Assembly (NCBI GenBank): GCA_005888335.1
Contig: VAWY01000053.1
Location: forward strand, 1 to 64,000
Reading direction: 5' to 3'
DNA from: Actinomycetota bacterium
GTDB lineage: Bacteria; Actinomycetota; Thermoleophilia; Solirubrobacterales; Solirubrobacteraceae
DNA: 64,000 bases
Every line of letters starts with the position of its first letter. The stretch's first letter is position 1. A program made the position numbers and the translations under genes. Positions 7,465-16,242 of the stretch are shown here, one piece after another. The notes beneath the pieces are model-generated. The model ran no database searches. It worked only from the letters and a program-made list of their open reading frames with translations, and was not told where the DNA came from.

Positions 7465-9135
7465 TCAGCTCGCCGTGCCCGCGGGCGCTGCGTCGGCGAC
7501 AGGCGCCGAGTCTCGGTTGCTGTCCGCTGTCGCGGCCCCGCCGCGATCCTCCAGGATGAGCGCCGCGCCCTTTTCTCCGATCATGATCGACGGCGCCTGC
7601 GTGTTGCCGCTGATGAGCTTCGGCATGATCGAGGCGTCGATCACTCGCAGGCCGTCGATGCCGTGCACACGCAGGCGGGGGTCGACGACGGCCATGTCGT
7701 CGTGGCCAATCTTGCAAGACCCGACGGGGTGGTAGTCGGTCTTCGACCAGCGGCTGATGTAGCGGCGGATGTCCTCTTCGGACTGGACGTCGGTGCCGGG
7801 CATGTGCTCGTGGCGGACGAAGGGGCGCAGCGCCTCGGACTGAAGGATCCGGCGACCCCAGCGGAAGCCCTCGATTGACACCTTCCAGTCGTAGCCCTCC
7901 GGGTCGCCGCAGAAGTTGGGGTCGATGAGCGGCGGGGCCAATGGATCGGCGGAGCGCAGCCGCAGCGATCCGATGCTCCTGGGCCGCAGGTGGCAGGTGT
8001 TGATCGTCATGCCATGGCCCTTGACGCGCTGCCGGCCGTGATCGATGACGAACGCCGGAAGGCAGTGGATCTGGATGTCGGGAGCCCCGACGCTGTCGTC
8101 GCTGCGGACGAACGCCCCGGCCTCGCACACGCACGCGGTGAGCGGTCCGGTCCGGTACAGCAGGTACTGGATCGCGTGGCGCAGCGCGCGGTCGGGGCGG
8201 TCCTCCTGGTTGAAGGAGACGGGTGTGGTGACCGCCGTGAGGTAGACGTCCATGTGGTCCTGATAGTTCTGGCCGACACCCGGCAGATCGTGGGCGACGT
8301 CGATGCCGTGGGCGCGGAGGTCGTCGGCGGGCCCGATCCCGGAGAGCAGCAGCAGCTTGGGCGAGTTGACGGCGCCGCCGCTGAGGATCACCTCGCCGTC
8401 GGTGCGTGCGGTGACGGTCTTGTCGCGGTGCACGTACTTGACGCCGACCGCCCGCCCGCGGTCGACGATGACCTGCAGCGCCTGCGCGCGAGTCAAGATG
8501 GTGAGATTGGGCCGCTTGCGCGCTGGATGCAGGAAGGCGGTGGCGGTGCTCTCGCGCCGAGCGTTGCGCTGGGTGACGTCGTAGAAGGTCACGCCATGCT
8601 GCTCGGCACCGTTGACGTCGGCGTTGAAGGGGACTCCGAGCTCCTGGAGCCCGCGCACGAACGCCTTGCTCAGCGGATTGGTCTGCACCTGCTGGGTGAC
8701 GTTCATGTCGCCGCCGACGCCGTGGAACTCGTTGTTGAAGCGCTCGTTGTTCTCGGAGCGGCGGAAGTACGGGAGGACGCCCCGGTAGTCCCAGCCCTCG
8801 GCGCCCAGGCGGGCCCATTCGTCGTAGTCCTCGCGCTGGCCGCGGATGTAGATCATTGCGTTGATCGACGTGGAGCCGCCGAGCGTCCGGCCCTGCGGGT
8901 ACCACATCTCCCGACCGTCCATCTGGGACTGGGGGACCGTCGAGAACCCCCAGTTGACGTCGGGCGTCGTGAGCTTGGTGAACCCGACGGGGATGTGGAT
9001 GAGCGGGTTCCAGTCCCGGCCCCCGGCCTCGAGCAGCAGCACGTCGTTGGACGGGTCGGCGCTCAACCGATTGGCGACGACGGCGCCCGCCGCGCCTGAC
9101 CCGACGACGATGTACGTGTACCGCTTGCTGCTCAT
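7465..9135 (-). CDS. GMC-family FAD oxidoreductase (choline dehydrogenase-like)
   Basis: 556 aa. N-terminal FAD-binding [14 protein letters not shown] (~10-23), GMC signature [15 protein letters not shown] (~80-94), and the C-terminal region HPVGSCKIG...[20 protein letters not shown] with the catalytic His and Asn of the family. The enzyme oxidises an alcohol, probably a sugar or polyol given its neighbours. ATG 9135 has a good GGAGGG ribosome site. A perfect copy of the LacI operator sits 46 bp upstream, so this gene probably belongs to the same regulon as the operon at 11.2-25 kb. Confidence 0.9.
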   Translation of the reverse strand: MSSKRYTYIVVGSGAAGAVVANRLSADPSNDVLLLEAGGRDWNPLIHIPVGFTKLTTPDVNWGFSTVPQSQMDGREMWYPQGRTLGGSTSINAMIYIRGQREDYDEWARLGAEGWDYRGVLPYFRRSENNERFNNEFHGVGGDMNVTQQVQTNPLSKAFVRGLQELGVPFNADVNGAEQHGVTFYDVTQRNARRESTATAFLHPARKRPNLTILTRAQALQVIVDRGRAVGVKYVHRDKTVTARTDGEVILSGGAVNSPKLLLLSGIGPADDLRAHGIDVAHDLPGVGQNYQDHMDVYLTAVTTPVSFNQEDRPDRALRHAIQYLLYRTGPLTACVCEAGAFVRSDDSVGAPDIQIHCLPAFVIDHGRQRVKGHGMTINTCHLRPRSIGSLRLRSADPLAPPLIDPNFCGDPEGYDWKVSIEGFRWGRRILQSEALRPFVRHEHMPGTDVQSEEDIRRYISRWSKTDYHPVGSCKIGHDDMAVVDPRLRVHGIDGLRVIDASIMPKLISGNTQAPSIMIGEKGAALILEDRGGAATADSNRDSAPVADAAPAGTAS

Positions 9136-9180
9136 GATTGACCCTCCGGCCGGTTTCCCTGGGCCTCAGGGCCCAGGTCT

Positions 9181-9196
9181 GTTAGATCGATCTAAC
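9181..9196 (+). promoter_or_regulatory. LacI-type operator, perfect palindrome
   Basis: GTTAGATCGATCTAAC is a perfect 16-bp palindrome 46 bp upstream of the GMC gene start. A TTGACA on the minus strand at 9237-9232 lies upstream of it with a poor -10, so the operator falls near the expected transcription start. The same core recurs at the other promoters of this region. Confidence 0.8.
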
Positions 9197-9432
9197 AAAG
9201 CGTCGCGAGTGTGGCGGCTCGCGACCGGTTTTGTCAAGAGCGCTCGTGCGAAGCGCCGGCGGTCTGACGTGCGGAGACAGGCCCGCGCGCGACCGCGCTG
9301 ACCGTGCCGTCGACGTCGAGGACCGCGAGCTTCCGTGTCGCCGGGTCCCACGCGGCGAAGCGGCGGCGGGCACGAGCGCGTCGAAGGGCGAAGGGGGCAC
9401 GGTCCGGGGCTCAGGTCGACGACGCGGCGCTG

Positions 9433-10494
9433 TCAGGTCGTTCGGCGACCTGAGCGCGCCGCCGAGTCGGACGCCGTCGCGTCCCGCCGAGTGGTGCTCG
9501 AGGCGCGCACCGACAGCCGGGGGGAGAGCAGGACCCGGCGAGGGGCGACGTCGGGCGCGTCGATGCGCTCGAGCAGCAGCCGCGCGGCCTCCGCCCCGAC
9601 CCGTTCGGGATGCGTCGCCACCGAGGTCAGCGGCGGATGCTGGAGCGCAGCTTCGGGGATGTCGTCGAAGCTCCCCAGGGCGACATCTGCTCCGGGGACG
9701 ATGCCTGCGGCGCGCAGGCCGGACTCGACACCGAAGGCCACGACGTCGCTGTAACAGGCGATCGCGTCAGGCAGCGGGCCCTGCGCCAGCAACTGCTCCA
9801 CGCCAGTCACACCGCCCTGACGGTCGTTGGCGGTGCCGATCGATCGGTTGCGCTCGAGGCGCACGCCATGCCGCTTCAGCCCGAGGCGGACGCCTCGCAG
9901 CCGCTCGGCTCGGGCCGTCGAGCCGACCGGGCCACCGAGGAAGGCGACGTCCTCGTATCCCTCGCTGCCGAAGTGCTCGCCGAGCAGTGCGCCGGCACGG
10001 ACGTTGTCCGCCCCGACGTAGTCGGCCTCGTAGTCGGCAACGCGCCGCGCGACGAGGACATGCGGGGTCGCCGTAAGACCGGCGGGGCGCCGAAGGTCCT
10101 CGGCGGACGTGTTCTTGGCGGGCAGGAGGATGATCCCATCGACGCGGTGCTCGAGCATCACGTCCAGCAGCCGGTCCTGGCGCGCGCGCTCGTCCTGCGT
10201 GTAGCCCTGGAGCACGACGTAACCGTGATCTTTGAGCGTGACCTCGAACGCCATGCTCAGCTCCGCGAAGTACGGGTTGCGCACATCCGTGAGGACCAGC
10301 CCGATCGTCATACCGCGCCGGGTCCGCATGTCGGCCGCACGGCGGTCGTAGACGTAGCCGAGATCCGCCATCACGCCGCGGACCTTCTGCCGCGTCGACT
10401 CGGCGACGCGCGGGTTGTCGCGGAGCACGAGCGACACCGTGGCCCGAGACACGCCCGCCTGGGCGGCGACGTCGTTGATCGTGACTCTCTTCAT
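9433..10494 (-). CDS. LacI-family transcriptional repressor
   Basis: 353 aa from ATG 10494 (MKRVTINDVAAQAGVSRATVSLV), with GAGGA just upstream. The N-terminal LacI helix-turn-helix and hinge (~1-60) is followed by a periplasmic-binding-protein-like effector domain (~60-335; IGLVLTDVRNPYFAELS, DGIILLPA, DNVRAGALLGEHF, SVATHPERVG). The protein lies between two sets of genes carrying the same palindrome at their promoters, and palindromes also sit upstream of itself. It most likely represses the sugar-acid regulon and itself, released by a sugar intermediate. Confidence 0.92.
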   Translation of the reverse strand: MKRVTINDVAAQAGVSRATVSLVLRDNPRVAESTRQKVRGVMADLGYVYDRRAADMRTRRGMTIGLVLTDVRNPYFAELSMAFEVTLKDHGYVVLQGYTQDERARQDRLLDVMLEHRVDGIILLPAKNTSAEDLRRPAGLTATPHVLVARRVADYEADYVGADNVRAGALLGEHFGSEGYEDVAFLGGPVGSTARAERLRGVRLGLKRHGVRLERNRSIGTANDRQGGVTGVEQLLAQGPLPDAIACYSDVVAFGVESGLRAAGIVPGADVALGSFDDIPEAALQHPPLTSVATHPERVGAEAARLLLERIDAPDVAPRRVLLSPRLSVRASSTTRRDATASDSAARSGRRTT

Positions 10495-10514
10495 CGGTCC
10501 TCGCTCACACAGTT

Positions 10515-10528
10515 GTAGATCGATCGAC
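10515..10528 (+). promoter_or_regulatory. Imperfect LacI operator near the lacI-like gene start
   Basis: GTAGATCGATCGAC has one mismatch to a full palindrome of the regulon motif and lies 21 bp upstream of the repressor start codon, inside its transcribed leader. It could act as a roadblock or looping site. Confidence 0.5.
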
Positions 10529-10758
10529 GGCAGACCGGTGCCGAGCTCGCCGCGAGGATGGCACGCGTCACGGTCACCACTGAAGCGCCGCGGCGCCGGC
10601 GCTCGCCAGCAGGGCGGACCGCCAGACGGCGGTCGAGGCTCGGCGCAGCCACCGCTCCACGCGTGACTCGCAGGTGGCGCACCGAAGCTCCGGCGACAGC
10701 TCACACGCGATCGAGCGCGAGCAGCTCCGCTCAGCGCGGCGTGCCGCCGCCAGCGACA
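10529..10758 (-). other. Leader region of the repressor gene
   Basis: About 230 bp between the probable repressor promoter (10781-10810) and the imperfect operator. Open frames here on either strand show no family features, so I call no gene; it is best read as a long 5' untranslated leader. Confidence 0.4.
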
Positions 10759-10770
10759 TAGATCGATCTA
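10759..10770 (+). promoter_or_regulatory. LacI operator at repressor promoter
   Basis: TAGATCGATCTA, a perfect 12-bp palindrome, lies about 10 bp downstream of the -10 of the minus-strand promoter 10781-10810. The position suits autorepression. Confidence 0.75.
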
Positions 10771-10780
10771 GCATATGACC

Positions 10781-10810
10781 ACGATACTGCTGCCCGAGCG
10801 ACCTCGTCAA
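10781..10810 (-). promoter_or_regulatory. Probable promoter of the LacI-type repressor
   Basis: On the minus strand TTGACG (10810-10805) and TATCGT (10786-10781) are spaced 18 bp apart and face the repressor gene, with the operator just downstream. Confidence 0.55.
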
Positions 10811-10828
10811 GCGTTGGACATCCTCTGT

Positions 10829-10873
10829 TTGACAGGGTTATCGCGAGGTGGCATCGTGTTAGAACGATCTAAA
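10829..10873 (+). promoter_or_regulatory. Promoter with operator in front of a 58-codon ORF
   Basis: TTGACA (10829-10834) is followed after 17 bp by CATCGT (10852-10857). Directly downstream lies the operator-like TTAGAACGATCTAA (10859-10872), with one mismatch to perfect symmetry. The arrangement mirrors the promoter at 11070. Confidence 0.55.
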
Positions 10874-10896
10874 ACATCGGCCGCGAGGAGGGTCCG

Positions 10897-11073
10897 ATGG
10901 CACGTCAGTTCAGCTATCCACTGGTCGTCGAGGTGAAGCCTCCGTGGCAGGGGCCGGCCGCCGCAGCGCCGCGGCCGCTCTTCGGGCCGCGCCGCTCGCA
11001 GCGCGAGCTCGTCCAGGCATCGCTGGTGCGCTGTCCTCGCCTCGCCGGTGGCAGATCGAATCGGCCGACTTGA
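10897..11073 (+). CDS. Putative 58-aa peptide under operator control
   Basis: ATG 10897 has a strong site (GAGGAGGG, 10885-10892) and lies 25 bp after an operator-bearing promoter. The product begins MARQFSYPLVVEVKPPWQGP and is Pro-, Ala- and Arg-rich with no known domain. Its TGA stop (11071-11073) lies inside the TTGACA of the next promoter, so transcription of this ORF would run across that promoter. It may be a real small protein, a leader, or a gene remnant. Confidence 0.4.
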   Translation: MARQFSYPLVVEVKPPWQGPAAAAPRPLFGPRRSQRELVQASLVRCPRLAGGRSNRPT

Positions 11074-11098
11074 CAAATGGGCAGGAGTCGGGCAATCT
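11070..11098 (+). promoter_or_regulatory. Main promoter of the catabolic operon
   Basis: TTGACA (11070-11075), a 17-bp spacer and CAATCT (11093-11098). Two operator copies begin 2 bp after the -10 and cover the expected start site. Confidence 0.65.
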
Positions 11099-11099
11099 G

Positions 11100-11126
11100 T
11101 TGGAACGATCTACTAGATCGATCTAA
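11100..11126 (+). promoter_or_regulatory. Tandem LacI operators at the operon start
   Basis: An imperfect site TTGGAACGATCTAC (11100-11113) abuts a perfect TAGATCGATCTA (11114-11125). Bound repressor here would block RNA polymerase at the promoter just upstream. Confidence 0.75.
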
Positions 11127-11138
11127 TTGGAGGAGCAG

Positions 11139-11225
11139 ATGAGGAGCGAGCGACTGTCCGCTGCGGGCGGTCACCGCAGCCGCGGGGTCGAGAGGAAGAA
11201 CGCGTTGCTGGGAGCAACCGGATGA
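11139..11225 (+). CDS. Putative 28-aa leader peptide coupled to the first operon gene
   Basis: ATG 11139 follows GGAGGAG (11129-11135) at good spacing. The 28-codon frame (MRSERLSAAGGHRSRGVERK...) ends in a TGA that overlaps the ATG of the oxidoreductase gene (ATGA, 11222-11225). The ribosome site of this mini-ORF is better than that of the gene itself, which suggests translational coupling. No run of one codon type that would indicate attenuation is seen. Confidence 0.4.
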   Translation: MRSERLSAAGGHRSRGVERKNALLGATG

Positions 11226-12265
11226 GCACGCTGCGCTGGGGACTGGTCGGCGCCAGCGATATCGCCGCGACGCGGGTCATCCCAGCGTTGCGTCGGCTCG
11301 GCCACGAGATCAGCGGCGTGGTCAGCTCGTCGGCGGAGCGCGGTCGCGCGTACGCCGAGGCGCACGACGTCCCCTGGACGACGACCGACGTTGACGCGCT
11401 CCTCGGCCGCGACGACATCGACGCGATCTACGTGAGCACCACCAACGAGCTGCACCACGACCAGGTCCTCGCCGCCGCCATGGCCGGCAAGCACGTTCTC
11501 TGCGAGAAGCCGTTGGCGCTCTCGGTCGATGACGCCTGGGAGATGGTCGACGCCTGCGAGCGCACGAACCTGGTTCTGGCCACGAACCACCATCTTCCCG
11601 CCGCTGCGACGCATCAGACCATCCGCCGGCTCGTGGCCGAAGGCGTGGTGGGGACGCCGCTGGCGGTGCGGGTATTCCACGCGGTTCGACTGCCTGACCG
11701 CCTGCAGGGCTGGCGGCTGGCCGCCGCTGAGCGCGGCGCGGGCGTCGTCCTCGACATCACGTGCCACGACGCAGCGGCGGTGCACGCCATCCTCGGCCGA
11801 GAGCCGCTCGAGGCCGCGGCCATCTCGGTCCGACAGGGACCATGGGACAGCGCTGCCGAAGACGCCGTCGTCACCGCCCTGCGCTACGAGGGCGGCGTGC
11901 TCGTCCAGACCCACGACGCATTCACGGTTTCCCATGCCGGCACGGGGCTCGAGGTCCACGGGACCGAGGGCTCGATCGTGGCGACCGATGTCATGACGCA
12001 GGATCCCGTGGGCCGGGTGCTGTTGCGCGACCGCAGCGGCGAGCGAGAGATCGCGATCGCCGATCGTCCCGACCTCTACGAGAGCACCCTCGCGGCGTTC
12101 GCCGGTGCCGTCGCCGGATCGGGACGGCCGATCGTCGACGGCGCCGACGGCGCGCGCGCCGTCGCGGTGGCGCTCGCGGTCAAAGAGGCGGCAGAGACCG
12201 GACAGACCGTGCGCGTGGCGGCCGCTCCGGTCACGAGCAGCGGCGACCGCAAGACGAAGGAGTAG
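11222..12265 (+). CDS. Gfo/Idh/MocA-family NAD(P)-dependent oxidoreductase
   Basis: 347 aa. N-terminal Rossmann fold LRWGLVGASDIAATRVIPAL (~4-23), family motif EKPLALSVDDAW (~97-108; the Lys-Pro is the conserved signature) and a C-terminal substrate domain with GVVLDITCHDAAAVHAILG (~177-195). These enzymes oxidise or reduce sugars, inositols or 3-keto sugars. It is the first gene of the LacI-controlled operon and probably handles an oxidised sugar intermediate together with the GMC dehydrogenases. Confidence 0.88.
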   Translation: MSTLRWGLVGASDIAATRVIPALRRLGHEISGVVSSSAERGRAYAEAHDVPWTTTDVDALLGRDDIDAIYVSTTNELHHDQVLAAAMAGKHVLCEKPLALSVDDAWEMVDACERTNLVLATNHHLPAAATHQTIRRLVAEGVVGTPLAVRVFHAVRLPDRLQGWRLAAAERGAGVVLDITCHDAAAVHAILGREPLEAAAISVRQGPWDSAAEDAVVTALRYEGGVLVQTHDAFTVSHAGTGLEVHGTEGSIVATDVMTQDPVGRVLLRDRSGEREIAIADRPDLYESTLAAFAGAVAGSGRPIVDGADGARAVAVALAVKEAAETGQTVRVAAAPVTSSGDRKTKE

Positions 12266-12271
12266 TCAGTC

Positions 12272-13885
12272 GTGCGACAGGTGCCAGTCCTCTCCCCGAC
12301 CGAAGCGGGCGCGCTGATCCCCGACGGAGCAGTCGTGTCCGTGAGCTCGTCGTCCGGTCTCGGCTGCCCGGACGCGGTCCTGGCCGGGGTGGCCGAGCGC
12401 TTCGCCGCCACGGGGTCCCCGCGGGCGCTGACGACCGTTCATCCGATCGCAGCCGGCGACATGTACGGCATCAAGGGCATCGACCACCTCGTTCGCCCCG
12501 GCCTGCTCAAGCGCGTCATCGCGGGCTCGTATCCCAGCGGCCCGTCCTCGTTGGAGCCGCCGCTGATCTGGCAGGCGATCGTCGCCAACGACATCGAGGC
12601 TTACAACCTGCCCTCGGGCGTCCTGTTCCAGATGCACCGCGCGGGAGCGGCCGGGCAGCCGGGCGTCCTGACCCACGTGGGCCTGGACACCTTCATCGAT
12701 CCGCGCCACCGCGGCGGGCGGATGACCGAGCGCACGACGGAGGAGCTCGTGCAGGTCGAGGCCCGCAACGGCGACGAGTGGCTCTTCTACCCAGCCGTGC
12801 GGCCCGATGTCGCCATCATCCGAGCGACGACCGCCGACGAGTGGGGCAACCTCACCTACGAGCACGAGGGCTCGAAGCTCGGGGCGCTCGATCAGGCCTA
12901 CGCCGCGCACAACAACGGGGGCGTCGTCATCGCGCAGGTCAAGCGCATGGCGGCCGCCGGCAGCCTTCCGCCCCAGCGCGTTCATGTCCCCGGAGTGCTC
13001 GTGGACGCCGTCGTGGTCGCACCCGATCAGTGGCAGACCACGCAGACCCCGTACGACGCCGGCCTGAGCGGCGAGGTCCGCGCGCCGTCGGAGCTCTTCG
13101 AGCCGGCACCCTTCACGGTCGAGAAGGTGATCGCCCGGCGGGCGGCGCTCGAGCTCCAGAGCGGCGACACGGTCAACCTCGGCTTCGGCATCTCGGCGCT
13201 CGTGCCCCACATCCTCGCCGAGGAGGCTCTGGCGGACCGCGTGACGTGGGTCATCGAGCAGGGCGCGGTGGGCGGCGTGCCGCTCACGGGCTTTGCCTTC
13301 GGCTGCGCGTTCAACCCTCAGGCGATCATGCAGAGCTCAGACCAGTTCACGCTGCTGCAGGGCGGCGGGTTCGACCGAGCGATGCTCTCCTTCCTCGAGA
13401 TCGACGAGCAGGGGAACGTCAACGTGCACGACCTCCCCAGCCGCCCGCACCTGACCGCCGGTGTCGGCGGCTTCGCCGACATCACGTCTGTCGCGAAGAA
13501 CCTGGTGTTCAGCGGGAACTTCACCGCCGGGCGCCGCGACGTCGTCGCGGAGGACGGGCGGCTCAGCATCCGCAGCGACGGAAGGCTTCCCAAGCTCGTC
13601 AAGCGGGTGTCCTCCGTCACGTTCTCCGGCCGGCGCGCGCTTGCGCAGGGTCAGCAGGTGGTCTACGTCACCGACCGCTGCGTGCTCGAGCTGCGGGCCG
13701 AGGGTCTCACGATCACCGAGCTCGCGCCCGGCGTCGACCTCCAGCGGGACGTCCTGGACCGCGCCGAGTTCCCGCTTCGCGTCGACGAGGGCGTCGCGCC
13801 GATGGACCCGCGGCTGTTCCGCCCCGAGCCGCTCGGGCCCTTCCTCGACGGTGCCCGCCGGCCTTCGGAGGCGGCAACCCGATGA
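12272..13885 (+). CDS. Acyl-CoA:carboxylate CoA-transferase (propionate CoA-transferase/YdiF type)
   Basis: 537 aa from GTG 12272. Two fused family I CoA-transferase halves. The C-terminal half carries WVIEQGAVGGVPLTG (~329-343), in which the Glu is the expected CoA-thioester nucleophile, followed by GFADIT and FSGNFTAG. It would move CoA between a short carboxylate and an acyl-CoA. Its place between a sugar oxidoreductase and a crotonase is unusual for a uronate operon and suggests an acid side product that needs activation. It overlaps the next gene by ATGA. Confidence 0.85.
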   Translation: MRQVPVLSPTEAGALIPDGAVVSVSSSSGLGCPDAVLAGVAERFAATGSPRALTTVHPIAAGDMYGIKGIDHLVRPGLLKRVIAGSYPSGPSSLEPPLIWQAIVANDIEAYNLPSGVLFQMHRAGAAGQPGVLTHVGLDTFIDPRHRGGRMTERTTEELVQVEARNGDEWLFYPAVRPDVAIIRATTADEWGNLTYEHEGSKLGALDQAYAAHNNGGVVIAQVKRMAAAGSLPPQRVHVPGVLVDAVVVAPDQWQTTQTPYDAGLSGEVRAPSELFEPAPFTVEKVIARRAALELQSGDTVNLGFGISALVPHILAEEALADRVTWVIEQGAVGGVPLTGFAFGCAFNPQAIMQSSDQFTLLQGGGFDRAMLSFLEIDEQGNVNVHDLPSRPHLTAGVGGFADITSVAKNLVFSGNFTAGRRDVVAEDGRLSIRSDGRLPKLVKRVSSVTFSGRRALAQGQQVVYVTDRCVLELRAEGLTITELAPGVDLQRDVLDRAEFPLRVDEGVAPMDPRLFRPEPLGPFLDGARRPSEAATR

Positions 13886-14682
13886 CGTCGATCACGGAGG
13901 CCACGCAGGCCGGGACAGTACGCGTCGAAGTCGACGGGCCGGTGGCGACGCTGATCCTCGATCGGCCCGCCAAGCGAAATGCGCTCACGCCCGAGATGCT
14001 CAGTCAGCTCGACGAGCACCTGGCGCTGCTCGGTACGTCGACCGAGGCGCGCGTCGTGCTCGTGCGCGGAGCCGGCGAGGGCGTGTTCTGCGCAGGAGCG
14101 GACATCGGCCGCTTCGCGGGCCTCGCACCGACGGAGATGTGGCGTTCCTGGACGACGCTGGGCCATGCGGTCTTCGACCGGCTCGCTTCGCTGCGCCAGC
14201 CGGTGATCGCGGTCCTGCACGGCAACGCGTTCGGCGGCGGCCTCGAGCTCGCCCTCGCGGCCGACTTCCGGATCATGGCGGAGTCAGCGATCGTCGGCCT
14301 CCCCGAGACCGGGCTCGGGACTGTCCCCGGCTGGGGAGGAACCGAGCGGCTCGTCGAGCTGATCGGACCGGCGCGCGCCAAGGAAGTCGTGATGGGCCGT
14401 CGTCACGTCGACGCGGCGACCGCCCTGAGCTGGGGTGCCGTGACCGCGGTCGCGCCTGCCGAGGGAATCGAAGCGGCCGTCGAGGAGCTCGTCGGGCAGC
14501 TGGTCGGCGGTGCGCCCATCGCCGTCCAACTGGCCAAGCAACTGATCAACGCAGCCGCGGAAGGCGCACCGAGCCGCATCCTCGAGCCTCTCGCGGGCGC
14601 CCTCACCGCCGCCACAGCAGACCTGGCCGAAGGAATCGAGGCCTTCGGCGCCCGCCGCGCGCCCGCGTTCACCGGCAGCTGA
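13882..14682 (+). CDS. Enoyl-CoA hydratase/isomerase (crotonase)
   Basis: 266 aa. Crotonase motifs: PAKRNAL (~25-31), oxyanion-hole segment FCAGADIGRF (~69-78), GNAFGGGLELALAADFRI (~114-131) and ETGLGTVPGWGGTERL (~142-157). It overlaps the CoA-transferase by 4 bp and would act on that enzyme's CoA product. With the aldehyde dehydrogenase that follows, the trio resembles hydratase/lyase plus aldehyde oxidation of side-chain acids such as hydroxycinnamates, but the substrate cannot be read from the sequence. Confidence 0.88.
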   Translation: MTSITEATQAGTVRVEVDGPVATLILDRPAKRNALTPEMLSQLDEHLALLGTSTEARVVLVRGAGEGVFCAGADIGRFAGLAPTEMWRSWTTLGHAVFDRLASLRQPVIAVLHGNAFGGGLELALAADFRIMAESAIVGLPETGLGTVPGWGGTERLVELIGPARAKEVVMGRRHVDAATALSWGAVTAVAPAEGIEAAVEELVGQLVGGAPIAVQLAKQLINAAAEGAPSRILEPLAGALTAATADLAEGIEAFGARRAPAFTGS

Positions 14683-14726
14683 GGACGCCTCACCTCGACC
14701 AATGTCCGGTTCTTCCACAACCTCAG

Positions 14727-14740
14727 GTAGATCGATCTAC
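14727..14740 (+). promoter_or_regulatory. Internal LacI operator 2 bp before the aldehyde dehydrogenase gene
   Basis: GTAGATCGATCTAC, a perfect 14-bp palindrome, ends 2 bp before ATG 14743. It takes the place of the usual ribosome-binding site, so repressor binding or the RNA hairpin it forms could affect this gene separately from the upstream part of the operon. Confidence 0.75.
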
Positions 14741-14742
14741 TC

Positions 14743-16242
14743 ATGACCACCATCGAGACGACCGACCGCTTCATGGTCATCGACGGCCAGGACGTCGAGA
14801 CCGTGACCGGCAGGCGCTTCACGCGCTGCAGTCCCGCGCATGACGACGCGGTCGCGACGTATCCGCAGGCCGGTGCCGAGGACGTCGACCGCGCCGTCGC
14901 GGCTGCCCGCCGTGCCTTCGAGAACGGCGACTGGCCGGCGATGTCCGGCGCCGAACGCGCGCGCCTCCTGCTCCGGACCGCCGAGCTCATCCGCCGTGAC
15001 CTCGAGGACCTCGCGCGCATCGAGGTCCTCGAGAGCGGCAAGCCGATCGCGCAGGCACGCGGCGAAGTCGAGGCCACCGCGGAGCTGTGGGCCTACGCGG
15101 CAACGCTCGCCCGGCACGCCTATGGCGACGCCTACAACACGCTCGGCGCTGACGTCCTCGCCCTCGTGGTCAACGAACCCGTCGGCGTCGTCGCGATGGT
15201 GACGCCGTGGAACTTCCCGCTCCTCATCATCAGCCAGAAGCTCCCGTTCGCGCTGGCCGTCGGCTGCACCGCCGTCGCCAAGCCGAGCGAACTGACGTCC
15301 GGGACGACCCTGGCGCTCGCCCGGCTGCTGGGCGAGGCCGGCCTTCCCCCGGGCGCGTTCAATGTCGTCACCGGCGACGGCGAGGCCGGCGCCGCGCTCT
15401 GCGGCCATCCGGACGTGGACATGGTTTCGTTCACCGGGTCGACTGCGGTCGGGCGCCAGGTCGCTCGGTCCGCGGGCGAGCAGCTCAAGAAGGTCGAGCT
15501 CGAGCTCGGCGGCAAGAACCCGCAGATCGTCTTCGCGGACGCCGATCTCGACGTCGCGGTGGACGCCATCGTCTACGGCGGGCTCTTCAACCAGGGGGAG
15601 TGCTGCAACGCCGGCAGCCGGGTTCTCGTGCAGGCGGAGATCGTCGCCGAGGTGCAGGCCCGCGTCGTCGACCGCGCCCGCAGCGTCGCCATCGGCGATC
15701 CGCTCGATCCGAACACCACGGTCGGCGCCATCGTCAGCGAGGAGCACCTCGGCGTCGTCGAGCGCTACGTGGCCCAAGGTCGAGCCGAAGGGGCGCAGCT
15801 GCTGCTCGGCGGCGAGCGTCTGGACACGCCCGCCGGACGCTTCTACCCGGCCACGGTCTTCGGCGGCGTGACGCCGCAGATGACGATCGCGCGCGAGGAG
15901 ATCTTTGGCCCGGTCCTGTCGGTGCTGGCCTTCGACGAGGTCGAGGACGCCATCCGACTGGCGAACTCGACGCTGTACGGCCTGTCGGCCGGCGTCTGGA
16001 CGCGCGACGTCGACAAGGCGATCCGCGCCGCACGCGGGATCCGGGCCGGCACGATCTGGGTCAACTCGTTCCTCGAGGGCTATCCCGAGTTGCCGTTCGG
16101 CGGGTTCGGCGGCAGTGGCCTGGGCCGGGAGCTCGGCCGCCAGGCCATCGCCACCTTCACCGAGACGAAGACGATCCAGATCCACAGCGGGTGGCGCGCG
16201 CCCTGGACAAGCCCCGCGGGGCATGCGGAGGGCATCCGGTGA
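14743..16242 (+). CDS. NAD(P)-dependent aldehyde dehydrogenase
   Basis: 499 aa, full length. TPWNFPLLI (~155-163), FTGSTAVGRQ (~229-238), Glu254 in ELGGKNP and Cys288 in QGECCNAGSR are the expected general base and nucleophile at the correct 34-residue spacing; EIFGPVLSV and the C-terminal PFGGFGGSGLGRELG follow. It turns an aldehyde into an acid. The LacI operator lies directly before its start, and it overlaps the GH88 gene by GTGA. Confidence 0.92.
   Translation: MTTIETTDRFMVIDGQDVETVTGRRFTRCSPAHDDAVATYPQAGAEDVDRAVAAARRAFENGDWPAMSGAERARLLLRTAELIRRDLEDLARIEVLESGKPIAQARGEVEATAELWAYAATLARHAYGDAYNTLGADVLALVVNEPVGVVAMVTPWNFPLLIISQKLPFALAVGCTAVAKPSELTSGTTLALARLLGEAGLPPGAFNVVTGDGEAGAALCGHPDVDMVSFTGSTAVGRQVARSAGEQLKKVELELGGKNPQIVFADADLDVAVDAIVYGGLFNQGECCNAGSRVLVQAEIVAEVQARVVDRARSVAIGDPLDPNTTVGAIVSEEHLGVVERYVAQGRAEGAQLLLGGERLDTPAGRFYPATVFGGVTPQMTIAREEIFGPVLSVLAFDEVEDAIRLANSTLYGLSAGVWTRDVDKAIRAARGIRAGTIWVNSFLEGYPELPFGGFGGSGLGRELGRQAIATFTETKTIQIHSGWRAPWTSPAGHAEGIR

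Noticed and set aside
11761..14682. A 973-codon frame whose end is the crotonase
   Set aside because: Only the last 266 codons show protein features; the rest is the shadow of the oxidoreductase and CoA-transferase genes, so the start was set at 13882.
9181..14740. TAGATCGATCTA copies as methylation (GATC) clusters or an origin feature
   Set aside because: Their positions at promoters and next to a LacI gene fit operators better; no DnaA-box pattern accompanies them.
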